Shown here piece by piece: positions 20,045-28,972 of a DNA stretch of 64,000 bases. The stretch spans positions 1,714,700 to 1,778,699 of the forward strand of contig NZ_CP011382.1 of assembly GCF_000734895.2 (NCBI RefSeq), given 5' to 3'. The translations under genes were made by a program, and so were the position numbers. Below the pieces are notes generated by a model. It saw only the letters and a list, made by a program, of their open reading frames with translations, ran no database searches and was not told the origin of the DNA. Origin of the DNA: Calothrix sp. 336/3 (GTDB lineage Bacteria > Cyanobacteriota > Cyanobacteriia > Cyanobacteriales > Nostocaceae). How positions within the stretch are numbered: position 1 is the stretch's first letter; the number at the start of each line of letters is the position of its first letter.

Positions 20045-20404
20045 GTGCAACAAGTGCAAACTATTGATGAACTGAAAAATCAGAGTAACTTCCCAGTAGT
20101 AATCGCCGATGATCAGGGAATCGTTATTGATATTAATCATCATTTTGAAACTGTCTTTGGTTGGAATCATGACGAAATTGTTGGTCAGATGCTCAGTGTG
20201 ATTTTGCCGCCATTTTTCCGTGATGCACATCACCTCGGTTTCTCCCGCTTTACTGCCACTGGCAATGCTACGATTTTAAATCATCCTCTAATTCTGAAAG
20301 CGATAACTAAGGATAATCGAGAAATTGAGTCAGAACATTTTATTATTGCTGAAAAATCCGAAGGTAAATGGATATTTGCAGCTACTCTCCGTCCGCTTGA
20401 ATAA
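20045..20404 (+). CDS. Single PAS-domain protein
   Basis: A 119-residue protein that is almost entirely one PAS domain, with 'VVIADDQGIVIDINHHFETV' near 19-38 and 'FGWNHDEIVGQML' after it. It has no output domain, so it may bind a ligand or dock to one of the two hybrid kinases that flank it, 70 bases upstream and 5 bases downstream. The start is GTG at 20045; another GTG at 20054 has AAAGG about 7 bases upstream and may be the real one (116 residues). There is no signal peptide or membrane segment, so it is cytoplasmic. Confidence 0.8.
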   Translation: MQQVQTIDELKNQSNFPVVIADDQGIVIDINHHFETVFGWNHDEIVGQMLSVILPPFFRDAHHLGFSRFTATGNATILNHPLILKAITKDNREIESEHFIIAEKSEGKWIFAATLRPLE

Positions 20405-20409
20405 TAATT

Positions 20410-22551
20410 ATGGCAGACTTAAATCATCAAATTCATGAGCTACGTAGCACCCTTGGAAAAATGGAAATTGCCTTAGGAACTGTCGATGAGGGAATCGTCT
20501 GGACAGATAACCGAGGCAGAATTCAATGGTGTAATAGTACTTTTGATAAGTTGGTCAAAAAAACACATATTTTGATTTTAGGTCAACAACTAACTGATTT
20601 ATTACATTTATCTCAAAATGGGGTAGCTGTAGAGAAAAAACTACACCCTGTAATGCAAGCACTAGAGGGAAAATCTAAAGGAAAAGACCAATATGAATTT
20701 GGAGGTGATGACTCTCGCTTAGTTTTAGAAATATCTTGGTCATATCTACAAATGCCAAGTTCTTCCCAGGAAGATAGTGATATTTCTTCCGCAGTCATTG
20801 TGATTCATGATATTACGGAACGCAAAGCCGCAGAAATATTTTTACAGGAGGCAAAACGCAAATTAGAGCAAAGAGTACAAGAGCGCACCCAGGAATTAAT
20901 TTTATTAAATCGACAATTATTTGAACATAACCTGGAATTAGAAGAGGCGAGAAAAGTAGCAGAGAATGCCAGTCAAGTCAAAAGCGAATTTTTAGCTACG
21001 ATGAGTCACGAAATTCGCACGCCTCTGAATGCAGTCATCGGTTTAGCAGAATTACTCTCGAATACAGAATTAGATGCGACACAACTAGATTTTGTCAACA
21101 CAATTCAAAGTAGCGGTGAGATGTTACTTACCCTAATTAATGATATTCTCGATTTTTCTAAAATTGAAGCAGGGGAGTTAAAATTAACCCAAGAGGTATG
21201 TGATTTAAAGTCTATTATTGATAGTTGTATTGATATTATTCATTTTCCAGCTATAGCCAAAAAGCTGAAATTAGACTATCTGATTGCATCACCGACACCT
21301 AACTTGATTATTTGTGATGCTAACAGGCTAAGTCAAATCTTATTAAATATTCTCAATAATGCAGTAAAATTTACCGAATCTGGTGAAGTTTATCTTTCGC
21401 TGAAATCTAGAAAATTAGATAATTCCCAGGAAACTGTATCGATTTCATCCCCCTCAACCTATGAGTTAGAATTTTGCGTTAGAGATACAGGTATTGGTAT
21501 TCCTTCTGGAAAAGTCAATCAACTATTTCAACCTTTTAAACAACTTGATGCTTCAATGAGTCGTAAATATGGAGGTACCGGACTAGGATTAGCTATTACC
21601 AAAAGATTGGTAGAAATGATGGGTGGAAAAATTTGGGCAGAAAGCCACAAAGGTATAGGCTCTAAATTTTTCTTTACTGTCATTGTCTCTGAATCGGTAC
21701 CATTGCCAGTCGAAAATTCTTCCAATCAAGAAAATAATAATTCTGATAGAAATCTGATTGGAAAACAAATACTTTTTATCGATAATAGTATCTATCAAAA
21801 AAGTATAATTCAACAAACCCAGGGGTGGGGAATGTTAAACTGTGCAGTTTCTACAGGAGAAGAGGCTTTAACATTCATTACAAAGGGGATTAAATTTGAT
21901 TTAATTATTCTAGATTCCGAATCCCTCGATATGGATGGGATGTATCTAATTAAAGAGATGCGTCAGCAATATTCATGGGGGAAAATCCCAATCATCATAT
22001 TATCTTCTCCATTACAGCCAGAATATGACATCCCTAATTCAGATAATGATGCCATATTCATCATCAAAAAACCTATACAAGAATCACAACTCTATGAATT
22101 ATTACAAAACCTTTTTCGAGAGAAACAAATTACACAAAATCAAATCACTAATATCAAAACACCTGCAAAACCTATGGTTACTCAACATCAATCCTTACGT
22201 ATTCTCCTTGCAGAAGATAACTTAGTTAATCAAAAAGTTGCGCTGTTAGTTCTGAAAAAGATTGGTTATTGCGCAGATGTGGCTAATAACGGCTTAGAAG
22301 TATTAGAAGCCTTACAAAAACAAACCTATGATGTTGTGTTAATGGATGTGCAAATGCCAGAGATGGATGGCTTGACAGCAACACAAAAGATTTGTCAAAA
22401 ATGGTCTAATTCAGAACGTCCACGTATCATTGCCTTAACTGCTAACGCTATGCCAGGAGATAGGGAAATGTGTCTGAATGCTGGAATGGATGATTACCTT
22501 GCCAAACCAATTAGAGCGGAAAACTTACAAATTGCGCTGAGTAAATGCTAG
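20410..22551 (+). CDS. Cytoplasmic hybrid histidine kinase, paralogue of the upstream kinase
   Basis: A 713-residue kinase without transmembrane segments. A PAS domain (about 15-140) is followed by a coiled coil (150-190), an H-box '[16 protein letters not shown]' (His near 199), ATPase boxes 'DTGIGIP' and 'GGTGLGLAI', and two receivers. Receiver 1 (from about 455) has 'ILFIDNSIYQK' where active receivers have DD; the phosphoacceptor-type Asp is kept in 'LIILDSES'. Receiver 2 (from 597, '[13 protein letters not shown]') is intact and very like receiver 2 of the upstream kinase, suggesting tandem duplication. It lacks the HPt domain found in the neighbour, so that HPt could serve both. It is the last gene of the operon. 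Confidence 0.92.
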   Translation: MADLNHQIHELRSTLGKMEIALGTVDEGIVWTDNRGRIQWCNSTFDKLVKKTHILILGQQLTDLLHLSQNGVAVEKKLHPVMQALEGKSKGKDQYEFGGDDSRLVLEISWSYLQMPSSSQEDSDISSAVIVIHDITERKAAEIFLQEAKRKLEQRVQERTQELILLNRQLFEHNLELEEARKVAENASQVKSEFLATMSHEIRTPLNAVIGLAELLSNTELDATQLDFVNTIQSSGEMLLTLINDILDFSKIEAGELKLTQEVCDLKSIIDSCIDIIHFPAIAKKLKLDYLIASPTPNLIICDANRLSQILLNILNNAVKFTESGEVYLSLKSRKLDNSQETVSISSPSTYELEFCVRDTGIGIPSGKVNQLFQPFKQLDASMSRKYGGTGLGLAITKRLVEMMGGKIWAESHKGIGSKFFFTVIVSESVPLPVENSSNQENNNSDRNLIGKQILFIDNSIYQKSIIQQTQGWGMLNCAVSTGEEALTFITKGIKFDLIILDSESLDMDGMYLIKEMRQQYSWGKIPIIILSSPLQPEYDIPNSDNDAIFIIKKPIQESQLYELLQNLFREKQITQNQITNIKTPAKPMVTQHQSLRILLAEDNLVNQKVALLVLKKIGYCADVANNGLEVLEALQKQTYDVVLMDVQMPEMDGLTATQKICQKWSNSERPRIIALTANAMPGDREMCLNAGMDDYLAKPIRAENLQIALSKC

Positions 22552-22896
22552 GGAAGGTAAGTTAACTTGAACAGTGTAAGAGGATGTTAATGATTTCCCC
22601 CAATTTCCACAGGATAATTACAAAATCAAAAGCACCTGAAGTGTTACCATGTTTCCACTCCAAGTGCTATTGATTTTAAAACTTGCTCCTCACACACAAC
22701 AATAGAATAGACCTATTTGTAGATGATGAAACCTTAGTTTGTGACACTTTCACAAGTGCGATATTATCCTATGTTCCTGTGGGATAGAACATGGGTATGG
22801 AACATTGTTTTGATGGTGTCGATTGGGGTACTCACAAATCTTTATATTTCTATATATTTCTATCACCCTGTTGCCTATTTGTATCAAGATAAATAA
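22552..22896. other. Intergenic region between convergent genes
   Basis: About 345 bases between the stop codons of the hybrid kinase and the TPR-CHAT gene. No ORF, strong hairpin or repeat is seen. Confidence 0.4.
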
Positions 22897-25800
22897 CTAT
22901 CTTCCGGATACAGTAAATCCTGCCCAATGGTAGGGATGTTGGTAAAGTCTTTCCTGGGGATGCATTTGGCTAACTTTATATTGTTCTGTGGCTAAATGTG
23001 TACGAATTCTTAATCCTTCTTGGGGAAGGTTTTTCAGCAAATCTTCATACCATTTTGTGAGTTCTTCTGCTGTTAATTCTTGTAACCATTGCACAGTCTC
23101 AGCCATGGCAACTTCTGGAGGATAACCCTGATGAACTCGTCGATAAAATTCAATCATCACCACCGCACTCGCAGCTGATTCCACATTCCACAGGTTACTG
23201 ACAACAAAGGGGATTCCCTGGGAAAGGAAACCAGTAATTAAGTTTGCATATTCACCAGTGATTACTTGTTTCTCTGGGGTTTCCAATCCACTGATAGACA
23301 GGGTGACGAGATTGTAAGCAGTTAGCGATCGCTGAAATATTTCTCCCAGGTTAAGATTTTCTGACTCCGCTAAAATTAATCCAGAAAGTAGAGGGGAACT
23401 AGCATTTTCAGTAGTTTGTCCTGTGAAATGCAAGATATTATAGTTTTGTTCGAGGTTTTGACTCACCTGTTTTTTAGTTGCTTGCAAACCCTGTAAACGC
23501 AAGGGTTTATTAAACATTTGACTGATGATTTCCGATTCAATCTTGGCAAATTTCAAGCTGGCATAATCTGTATTGTTTGGATGTTCAATACTCAGGAATT
23601 TTTTCTCACGATTTTGTAGCAAGTCCGCAGATTTCAGATAAATACCAATTTGGACACTTGGTAAATAGCTAGTTGTAAAATTTGTGGTTTGAGGCGATAG
23701 ATGGAACAGAGCATGGAGAGGAAGTTTATGTAAGCTACAGTGGGGAATAATAATCAGGTGGGTGATATCTTCTAACTCGTGAATAATTGCCGAAATATTC
23801 AGAATTTCTCCCAATCTGGCGAGATAGTTTTCCATCTGCAAACGCCAATGATGTTGATGTTTGCTTTGTTTATCCTCTGATATGTTTTGGTATTCTTGAT
23901 ATGCTTCCTGCCATGATTTCAGCCAGTCTGTAAATTCGATTAGTCGGAGAGTATCCTCAGGGATGGGGGGTTCAGCGAAATAGTTACCATCGATAACTGG
24001 GGTGAAGATGGGTATGGGTTCTGTAGAGTTGTACTTAATGATAAATGTTCGTAGGGAAGAGGGGCTAATATGCCAGTAAATAATTGCTGTTTGGGGATTA
24101 AGTAGTTGCTGAACTTGAGAATAGTTGAGATAGGAAATTTCTTGATTCCAGTCAAATAGGAGCCAAGTAAAACAAGCGTTTTTCCAGTACTCTGCAATTT
24201 CCCATGCTTGAGCTAATTCACCGAGTTGTACAGCAATATCAACTGATAGTTGTCCAATGGTGGAGAATTTTAAGGCTAATTGTTTTTTCTGCTCTTCCGT
24301 CCGATTTTCATCCATCAAAAGGCTTTGTAAGCTTGACAGAGAACGCTCATTATTAATTTGTGCTTGCGTGATTTCTCCCAGATTAACCAATACTTTTGTG
24401 AGACTTTGTAAGACTTCTAAATATAGATAGGGATGAATATCAAAATCGATAGTTACTAATGCTTGATTATAGTATTGTTGAGCTTGTAACCAAAACTCAC
24501 GGGGCGCGAGATTTCTCATCCCCATATCATAGTAGGTATTGCCAATTGCCAAATGTAAGCGACTGTAACCTTCTGGATGAAACTGGGGATGAATGTATTG
24601 TAATGCGGTTCCATAGGTGGCTAATTTTCCGACTTCTCCCCGTTGATTGAGTTCAGGATTTTCTCTGGTGAGGGTATGTAAGTTGCTGAATTGGGGATTA
24701 TGTCTATCAGAATAACCGACTGCGTTTCCACGTCCGATCCAAGCTTCCCAGTATTCGGGTTGAATTTGTAATGCACCATCACAGGAAGCGATCGCCTCCT
24801 CATATCTACCGAGAGCAAATAGGGAAACAGCTCGGTTATACCAAGCAAAATAAAAATCTGGATTAATTTCTAAGCACTTTTCATAGGAGACGATCGCCTG
24901 TTCTTTTTCTCCTATATTGTCTAAACCAATACCTCTGTTATACCAAGTCAGATAAAAATCACGTTTCAGGGCGATCGCCCGCTCCCAAGTCACAATTGCT
25001 TCTTGCCAACGTCCCAAACTACCTAAAACTACGCCTTGATCTAACCAAGCATCGTGAAAATCAGGTTTGATACGGGTAGCTTGAGCATAAGCATGGATAG
25101 CTGCTTCTTTCTGGGCTAATTTTTCTTGAACACCACCCAGAGCATACCAAGCCTCAGGAAAGTTGGGCTGAATTTTGATGGCTGTCTCGTAACAAGTTTG
25201 AGCTTCTTCCCAGGCTGATAATTCTACCAAGGCTAACCCCTTACTATACCAAGCCAAATGGAATTCGGGATAAATTGCTAAAGCCTCGTTATAGTCAGCC
25301 AAGGCGGGGCGAGTTTGTCCAGTTTCTGCCAAAGCAACTCCTCGATAGTACCAACTAATGGGGTCATCTGGTTCTAGTTCTAGAGCTTGGTTGTAGCTGG
25401 CGATCGCCTCCCCAGGATATCCTAACTTCAACAGTGCCAAACTCCGGCTAGAGATAGCTTCTAGGTAATTGGGTTTTAGTTCCAAAGCTCGATCAAAACA
25501 AGATATAGCCTCTTCAAAGCGTTGTAACTCTCCCAGGGCAGCCCCCCGATTGTACCAAGCTTTATGAAAATCAGGTTTCAGGTGTAAAGTTTGGTCATAG
25601 GATTTAACCGCCTCAGTAAAATTATTGAGATAAAACAGAGTCAATCCACGATTAAACCAATATTCGTAGATTTGACCATCCAAGGCAATAGCTTGATTAT
25701 AGGCAGCGATCGCCCCTTGTAAATCTCCAGTTTTTGCCAACTGTAAACCTTGACAAAACCACTCTTGAGCCTGATTTTCCTCGGTTTGGGAAGTGGAAAC

Positions 25801-26553
25801 CGTCCAATTAACAGGTAATTGAGGTACAGCATTCCCAGTTTCTTCCAGCATCACCAGTAAATCACCTAACTCGGTGTTGCTTTCTGGTGGCAAATTTGAC
25901 CAGTAATCCCAGTCGGCGACAGCTGCCTGTAGACTCTGCGCTACCCAAGCATCTTCCTCAGTTGGAGAGTTCCCAGAATCGGCGATTTGTGAGTTAGTTA
26001 ACCAGGGGGATTCCCACCGAGAAACTTCTGTGGATGCCGGAACTAATGTATTCTCGACAACATCTCTTTCTCTAGTAGTGACATTTGTCCTAGGAATTGT
26101 TTCCGGAGCATCTGCAAAAATAGAAGTATTATTTTGTTGCCCATCATCCCAGTAATCACTGAGATTTCTCGTCAATAGGCGAATACCAATATCATAGGAG
26201 AGATCGCCCACAGTCCCGATATTCATTTGTCCTAGCTGCATCATTCTTTCTGCTAGTTGATGATTCGGTACAGGAGATGTCAGTAATCTCTCACCAAAAT
26301 CCAACAGCCACTCAATCCAACGATCAACAGAGATGCGATGTTCCATCCTTTGCAGATACTTACCTGCCCACTGTTGTCCCCGTCCCTGATAAACTCCCTC
26401 TAGTAGCTCAGTAAACAGAAATTCTAAATCAGCATTTGTGAGTGCGGGTGGCTGTACCGCATTTCCAGTAGTCAGACGCAGTACAGGAGTCTGCTTTCTG
26501 CCTAATAGGAATTGATAAAACTGTTTAAGCCACTGAAATAGCCGCTTGAGCAT
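22897..26553 (-). CDS. Large TPR-repeat protein with degenerate CHAT (caspase-like) domain
   Basis: A 1218-residue protein. Residues 1-250 form a cyanobacterial N-terminal region plus a low-complexity linker. About ten TPR units fill 260-620 (repeating 'A-x-Y-N-x-A-L-x-L-x-P-x' pattern, e.g. 'EAIASYNQALELEPDD'). A helical segment follows, then a CHAT-like domain from about 930 to the end. CHAT proteases use His in HFxGHG and Cys in LSACET. Here these read HFTGQT and LSISGLET, so both catalytic residues are missing. The TPR array suggests a protein-binding scaffold. The C terminus 'YHWAGFTVSGR' is the normal CHAT ending. It is monocistronic. Confidence 0.9.
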   Translation of the reverse strand: MLKRLFQWLKQFYQFLLGRKQTPVLRLTTGNAVQPPALTNADLEFLFTELLEGVYQGRGQQWAGKYLQRMEHRISVDRWIEWLLDFGERLLTSPVPNHQLAERMMQLGQMNIGTVGDLSYDIGIRLLTRNLSDYWDDGQQNNTSIFADAPETIPRTNVTTRERDVVENTLVPASTEVSRWESPWLTNSQIADSGNSPTEEDAWVAQSLQAAVADWDYWSNLPPESNTELGDLLVMLEETGNAVPQLPVNWTVSTSQTEENQAQEWFCQGLQLAKTGDLQGAIAAYNQAIALDGQIYEYWFNRGLTLFYLNNFTEAVKSYDQTLHLKPDFHKAWYNRGAALGELQRFEEAISCFDRALELKPNYLEAISSRSLALLKLGYPGEAIASYNQALELEPDDPISWYYRGVALAETGQTRPALADYNEALAIYPEFHLAWYSKGLALVELSAWEEAQTCYETAIKIQPNFPEAWYALGGVQEKLAQKEAAIHAYAQATRIKPDFHDAWLDQGVVLGSLGRWQEAIVTWERAIALKRDFYLTWYNRGIGLDNIGEKEQAIVSYEKCLEINPDFYFAWYNRAVSLFALGRYEEAIASCDGALQIQPEYWEAWIGRGNAVGYSDRHNPQFSNLHTLTRENPELNQRGEVGKLATYGTALQYIHPQFHPEGYSRLHLAIGNTYYDMGMRNLAPREFWLQAQQYYNQALVTIDFDIHPYLYLEVLQSLTKVLVNLGEITQAQINNERSLSSLQSLLMDENRTEEQKKQLALKFSTIGQLSVDIAVQLGELAQAWEIAEYWKNACFTWLLFDWNQEISYLNYSQVQQLLNPQTAIIYWHISPSSLRTFIIKYNSTEPIPIFTPVIDGNYFAEPPIPEDTLRLIEFTDWLKSWQEAYQEYQNISEDKQSKHQHHWRLQMENYLARLGEILNISAIIHELEDITHLIIIPHCSLHKLPLHALFHLSPQTTNFTTSYLPSVQIGIYLKSADLLQNREKKFLSIEHPNNTDYASLKFAKIESEIISQMFNKPLRLQGLQATKKQVSQNLEQNYNILHFTGQTTENASSPLLSGLILAESENLNLGEIFQRSLTAYNLVTLSISGLETPEKQVITGEYANLITGFLSQGIPFVVSNLWNVESAASAVVMIEFYRRVHQGYPPEVAMAETVQWLQELTAEELTKWYEDLLKNLPQEGLRIRTHLATEQYKVSQMHPQERLYQHPYHWAGFTVSGR

Positions 26554-27153
26554 CTCCCGGTATCTTGGATGTGGTTCATATAGATTGTAGCGATCGCTGT
26601 CATAAAAATGTCACAATTTCTCGAAAAACTCACTATATTTACAGAGAAAAAGCTGATGAATTCTCAGCAAATTCCGAAAATACGCACTAAATCACTCAAT
26701 CAAGCCGAAAAATCAGCAATGAGTGGTGAGTAATGGGGAATAAACCAGATAGAAAACTTTACAGAGTTCCAGATGAACCCTGGGAACTACCATCAGCTAA
26801 AAATAATTGACTCGTAAAAATTTTTGCAGGTAATCCTGTGTCCCCCGCCACCATTTTACACAAAGAAACACATCAGAAATTAATATATTTTTCGCCCCTA
26901 TCTGCTGATAGACAAAGAGAAAAAGCATATTTTGCCCATCCTCAAACACTGTCAGTACAGAAAACATCTCAATACATAACTTGGCAAAGTATTCTGCCTG
27001 GGGAAACACAGTGACAAACCAAGTGTGAAGCAGCTATCCGGTAATTTGCAGAACCAGAAAAAGAAATTAGATAACAACCTGAAAAGAATTAGCTTGGCGA
27101 TCGCTCCCATTCTGTTAAAATATCTTGGTCGTTTCATCTGATTCCGTCCGTCT
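26554..27153. other. Intergenic region between divergent genes
   Basis: About 600 bases upstream of both the TPR-CHAT gene and the DprA-like gene. Short minus-strand frames near 26797-27137 overlap each other and have no protein-like features. Promoters are expected at both ends; nothing else is identified. Confidence 0.4.
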
Positions 27154-27657
27154 TTGAGTCAGTCAATAGACCTTATTAACGTCGATACCTTAGCGCAAGA
27201 ACTGGCAACGATTCAGCAAACAGGTTCTAAACGAATCGCCTTGCTGGGTTCGCGTCACGTCCCCATCACCCACCAAACCCTGATTGAAATGATGACTTAT
27301 GCCCTAGTTCTATCGGGCAACCGCATCATTACATCCGGTGCCACGGGGACAAATTCAGCAGCCATTAAAGGGGCAATGCGGGCAGATCCCAACTTATTAA
27401 CGGTGATTTTACCCCAAAGCCTAGAACGCCAGCCCCACGAATCACGTCAGCAGCTAGAGCAAGTTATGCATCTAGTAGAAAATCCCAGTAATGACCATAT
27501 GTCATTAGCAGAAGCAAGTTATCTGTGTAACAAGGAAATTGTTTCCCGTTGCCAACAGCTAATTTGTTTTGCCTTTCACGACAGCCGCACATTGCTACAA
27601 ACCTGTGGCGATGCTGAAGAACAAAGAAAAGTAGTCACCCTATTCTACTTTGATTAG
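27154..27657 (+). CDS. DprA/LOG-like nucleotide-binding protein
   Basis: A 167-residue Rossmann-like protein related to the DprA/LOG superfamily and usually annotated in cyanobacteria as a DNA recombination-mediator protein A. Recognisable parts are 'RIALLGSRHVPITHQ' near 27-41, the 'SGATGTNSAAIKGAM' nucleotide-binding turn (compare SGGARGID in DprA), and 'NKEIVSRCQQLICF' (compare R-N-x-I-S). It is much shorter than true DprA (about 370 residues) and lacks its extra domains, so a role in natural transformation is not assured. It starts with TTG at 27154; no better start lies downstream that keeps the first strand. It is monocistronic. Confidence 0.8.
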   Translation: MSQSIDLINVDTLAQELATIQQTGSKRIALLGSRHVPITHQTLIEMMTYALVLSGNRIITSGATGTNSAAIKGAMRADPNLLTVILPQSLERQPHESRQQLEQVMHLVENPSNDHMSLAEASYLCNKEIVSRCQQLICFAFHDSRTLLQTCGDAEEQRKVVTLFYFD

Positions 27658-27833
27658 TCATCAGTCATTCGTCCATTGTTTATCGTAATTGGACTGATGA
27701 CTCTTGACTAAATGACAAGCACAGCGTAAATTCACCACCCATACCCTACGGGAAGGTGCTATGGGTACATAACATCAAATCAACGCTGATGCTATGTTTT
27801 TTCGTGAGTTGGGAATGTTGACTTGTGACTATT

Positions 27834-27852
27834 GCATTCCGTGTAGCGGTAC
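27834..27852. repeat. Short palindromic repeat fragment
   Basis: GCATTCCGTGTAGCGGTAC differs by one base from GCATTCCGCGTAGCGGTAC at 13384-13402 in the repeat cluster next to purB. It lies 21 bases upstream of the MAPEG gene. Confidence 0.5.
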
Positions 27853-27873
27853 AAAGAACAGATAACTAAGTAA

Positions 27874-28269
27874 ATGCCTATTTTTTTATACTCAATTGCT
27901 GCCGCCGCCGTCTTGATATATTTTCCCTATATGGCTGTTGGCTATGCCCGTGCCCGTGTTGGTTATGATTTATCTGCACCCCGTGCCATGTTTGATAAAT
28001 TACCACCCTATGGTCAACGGGCAACCTGGGCACATCAAAACTCCTTTGAAACCTTTATGGTGTACTCAGTTGCAGCGATGATGGCATATGTCACAGGAGT
28101 TAATTCTCAGTTAGCTTCCAGTGTAGCGATCGCCTTCCCCGTGGCACGGTTTTTCTACTCCATTTTTTACATTGCTGATATTCCCCTGTTACGCTCTCTG
28201 ATGTTTGGCATTGGCTCCTTCAGTTGTGCTACCCTCTTCGTTTCCAGCATCATGAAAGTTATGAATTAG
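27874..28269 (+). CDS. MAPEG-family membrane protein
   Basis: A 131-residue protein with four predicted transmembrane helices. The sequence '[20 protein letters not shown]' near 24-43 and '[20 protein letters not shown]' near 49-68 fit the MAPEG family (membrane-associated proteins in eicosanoid and glutathione metabolism), whose helix 2 carries the R/K-A-x-x-N-x-x-E motif (here A-H-Q-N-S-F-E). The bacterial members are membrane glutathione-transferase-like enzymes or of unknown function. The ATG at 27874 begins at the first helix. It is followed by yajQ in the same direction after 92 bases. Confidence 0.85.
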   Translation: MPIFLYSIAAAAVLIYFPYMAVGYARARVGYDLSAPRAMFDKLPPYGQRATWAHQNSFETFMVYSVAAMMAYVTGVNSQLASSVAIAFPVARFFYSIFYIADIPLLRSLMFGIGSFSCATLFVSSIMKVMN

Positions 28270-28314
28270 GAGGGGATAGGGAGCAAAATACAATTATCAG
28301 CAAAAACACCCTTC

Positions 28315-28349
28315 CCCATAACCCATTAACCATTACCCATTACCCATTC
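28315..28349. repeat. Heptamer tandem repeat (CCCATTA type)
   Basis: Five adjacent heptamers read CCCATAA, CCCATTA, ACCATTA, CCCATTA, CCCATTC. This is the same family, in the opposite orientation, as GGGTAAT at 12412. It ends 12 bases before the yajQ start codon, so it also forms the 5' untranslated region of that gene. Confidence 0.65.
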
Positions 28350-28361
28350 TCAAATTCTCTT

Positions 28362-28853
28362 ATGGCTTCTACTTTTTCTTTTGATATTGTCAGTGACTTT
28401 GACAGACAAGAATTGGTAAATGCTATTGATCAAGTCAACCGTGACGTAAACAGTCGCTACGACCTCAAAGATACAAAAACAGAAGTAGAATTAGGCGAGC
28501 AAAGCATTACCGTCAGTACAGATAGCGAATTTACCCTGGAATCTGTACATAATATTCTGCGAGAAAAAGCCGCAAAACGTAACCTTTCCCAAAAAATCTT
28601 TGAGTTTGGCAAAGTTGAATCCGCTAGCGGCAACCGCGTACGTCAAGAAATTAAATTACAAAAAGGTATCAGTCAAGAAATCGCCAAACAAATTAGCAAG
28701 TTAATCAGAGACGAATTCAAGAAAATCCAAGCATCCATTCAAGGTGATGCGGTACGAGTCAGCGCGAAAAGTAAAGATGAACTGCAAACAGTAATTCAAC
28801 GTTTAAAACAGGAAGATTATCCCGTCGCGTTGCAATTTACCAATTATCGTTAG
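28362..28853 (+). CDS. YajQ-family nucleotide-binding protein
   Basis: A 163-residue protein of the YajQ (DUF520) family. It begins [20 protein letters not shown] and contains '[20 protein letters not shown]', the family's best conserved block, followed by '[17 protein letters not shown]'. Members bind nucleotides, and several have been reported to bind cyclic di-GMP and act with transcription factors; the ligand here is unknown. An upstream in-frame start at 28224 would add 46 residues encoded by repeat DNA and overlap the MAPEG gene, so I take the ATG at 28362. It is convergent with rca. Confidence 0.93.
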   Translation: MASTFSFDIVSDFDRQELVNAIDQVNRDVNSRYDLKDTKTEVELGEQSITVSTDSEFTLESVHNILREKAAKRNLSQKIFEFGKVESASGNRVRQEIKLQKGISQEIAKQISKLIRDEFKKIQASIQGDAVRVSAKSKDELQTVIQRLKQEDYPVALQFTNYR

Positions 28854-28917
28854 GAGTTCTTTTTCAACTCAACCTTGCATTTAAGTGACAAATTTCTGTT
28901 CTGAAAATTATTGCAGT

Positions 28918-28934
28918 GCGGGCATCTTGCCCGC
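28918..28934. terminator. Perfect GC-rich hairpin between convergent yajQ and rca
   Basis: GCGGGCA-TCT-TGCCCGC is a seven-pair perfect palindrome with a three-base loop, 65 bases after yajQ and 39 bases after the rca stop. It has no adjacent T-run, so it is either a weak bidirectional terminator or a member of the dispersed palindrome family also seen at 31603. Confidence 0.45.
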
Positions 28935-28972
28935 TTACTCTGTGCGAATGCATGCTCCATTCTTGGTTTTCC

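Noticed and set aside
26797..27137. Overlapping minus-strand frames upstream of the DprA-like gene
   Set aside because: They overlap each other in different frames, lack start signals and have erratic hydrophobic and cysteine-rich composition.
28224..28361. N-terminal extension of the YajQ protein
   Set aside because: The extra 46 residues are encoded by heptamer repeats and overlap the MAPEG gene; the family starts at 28362.
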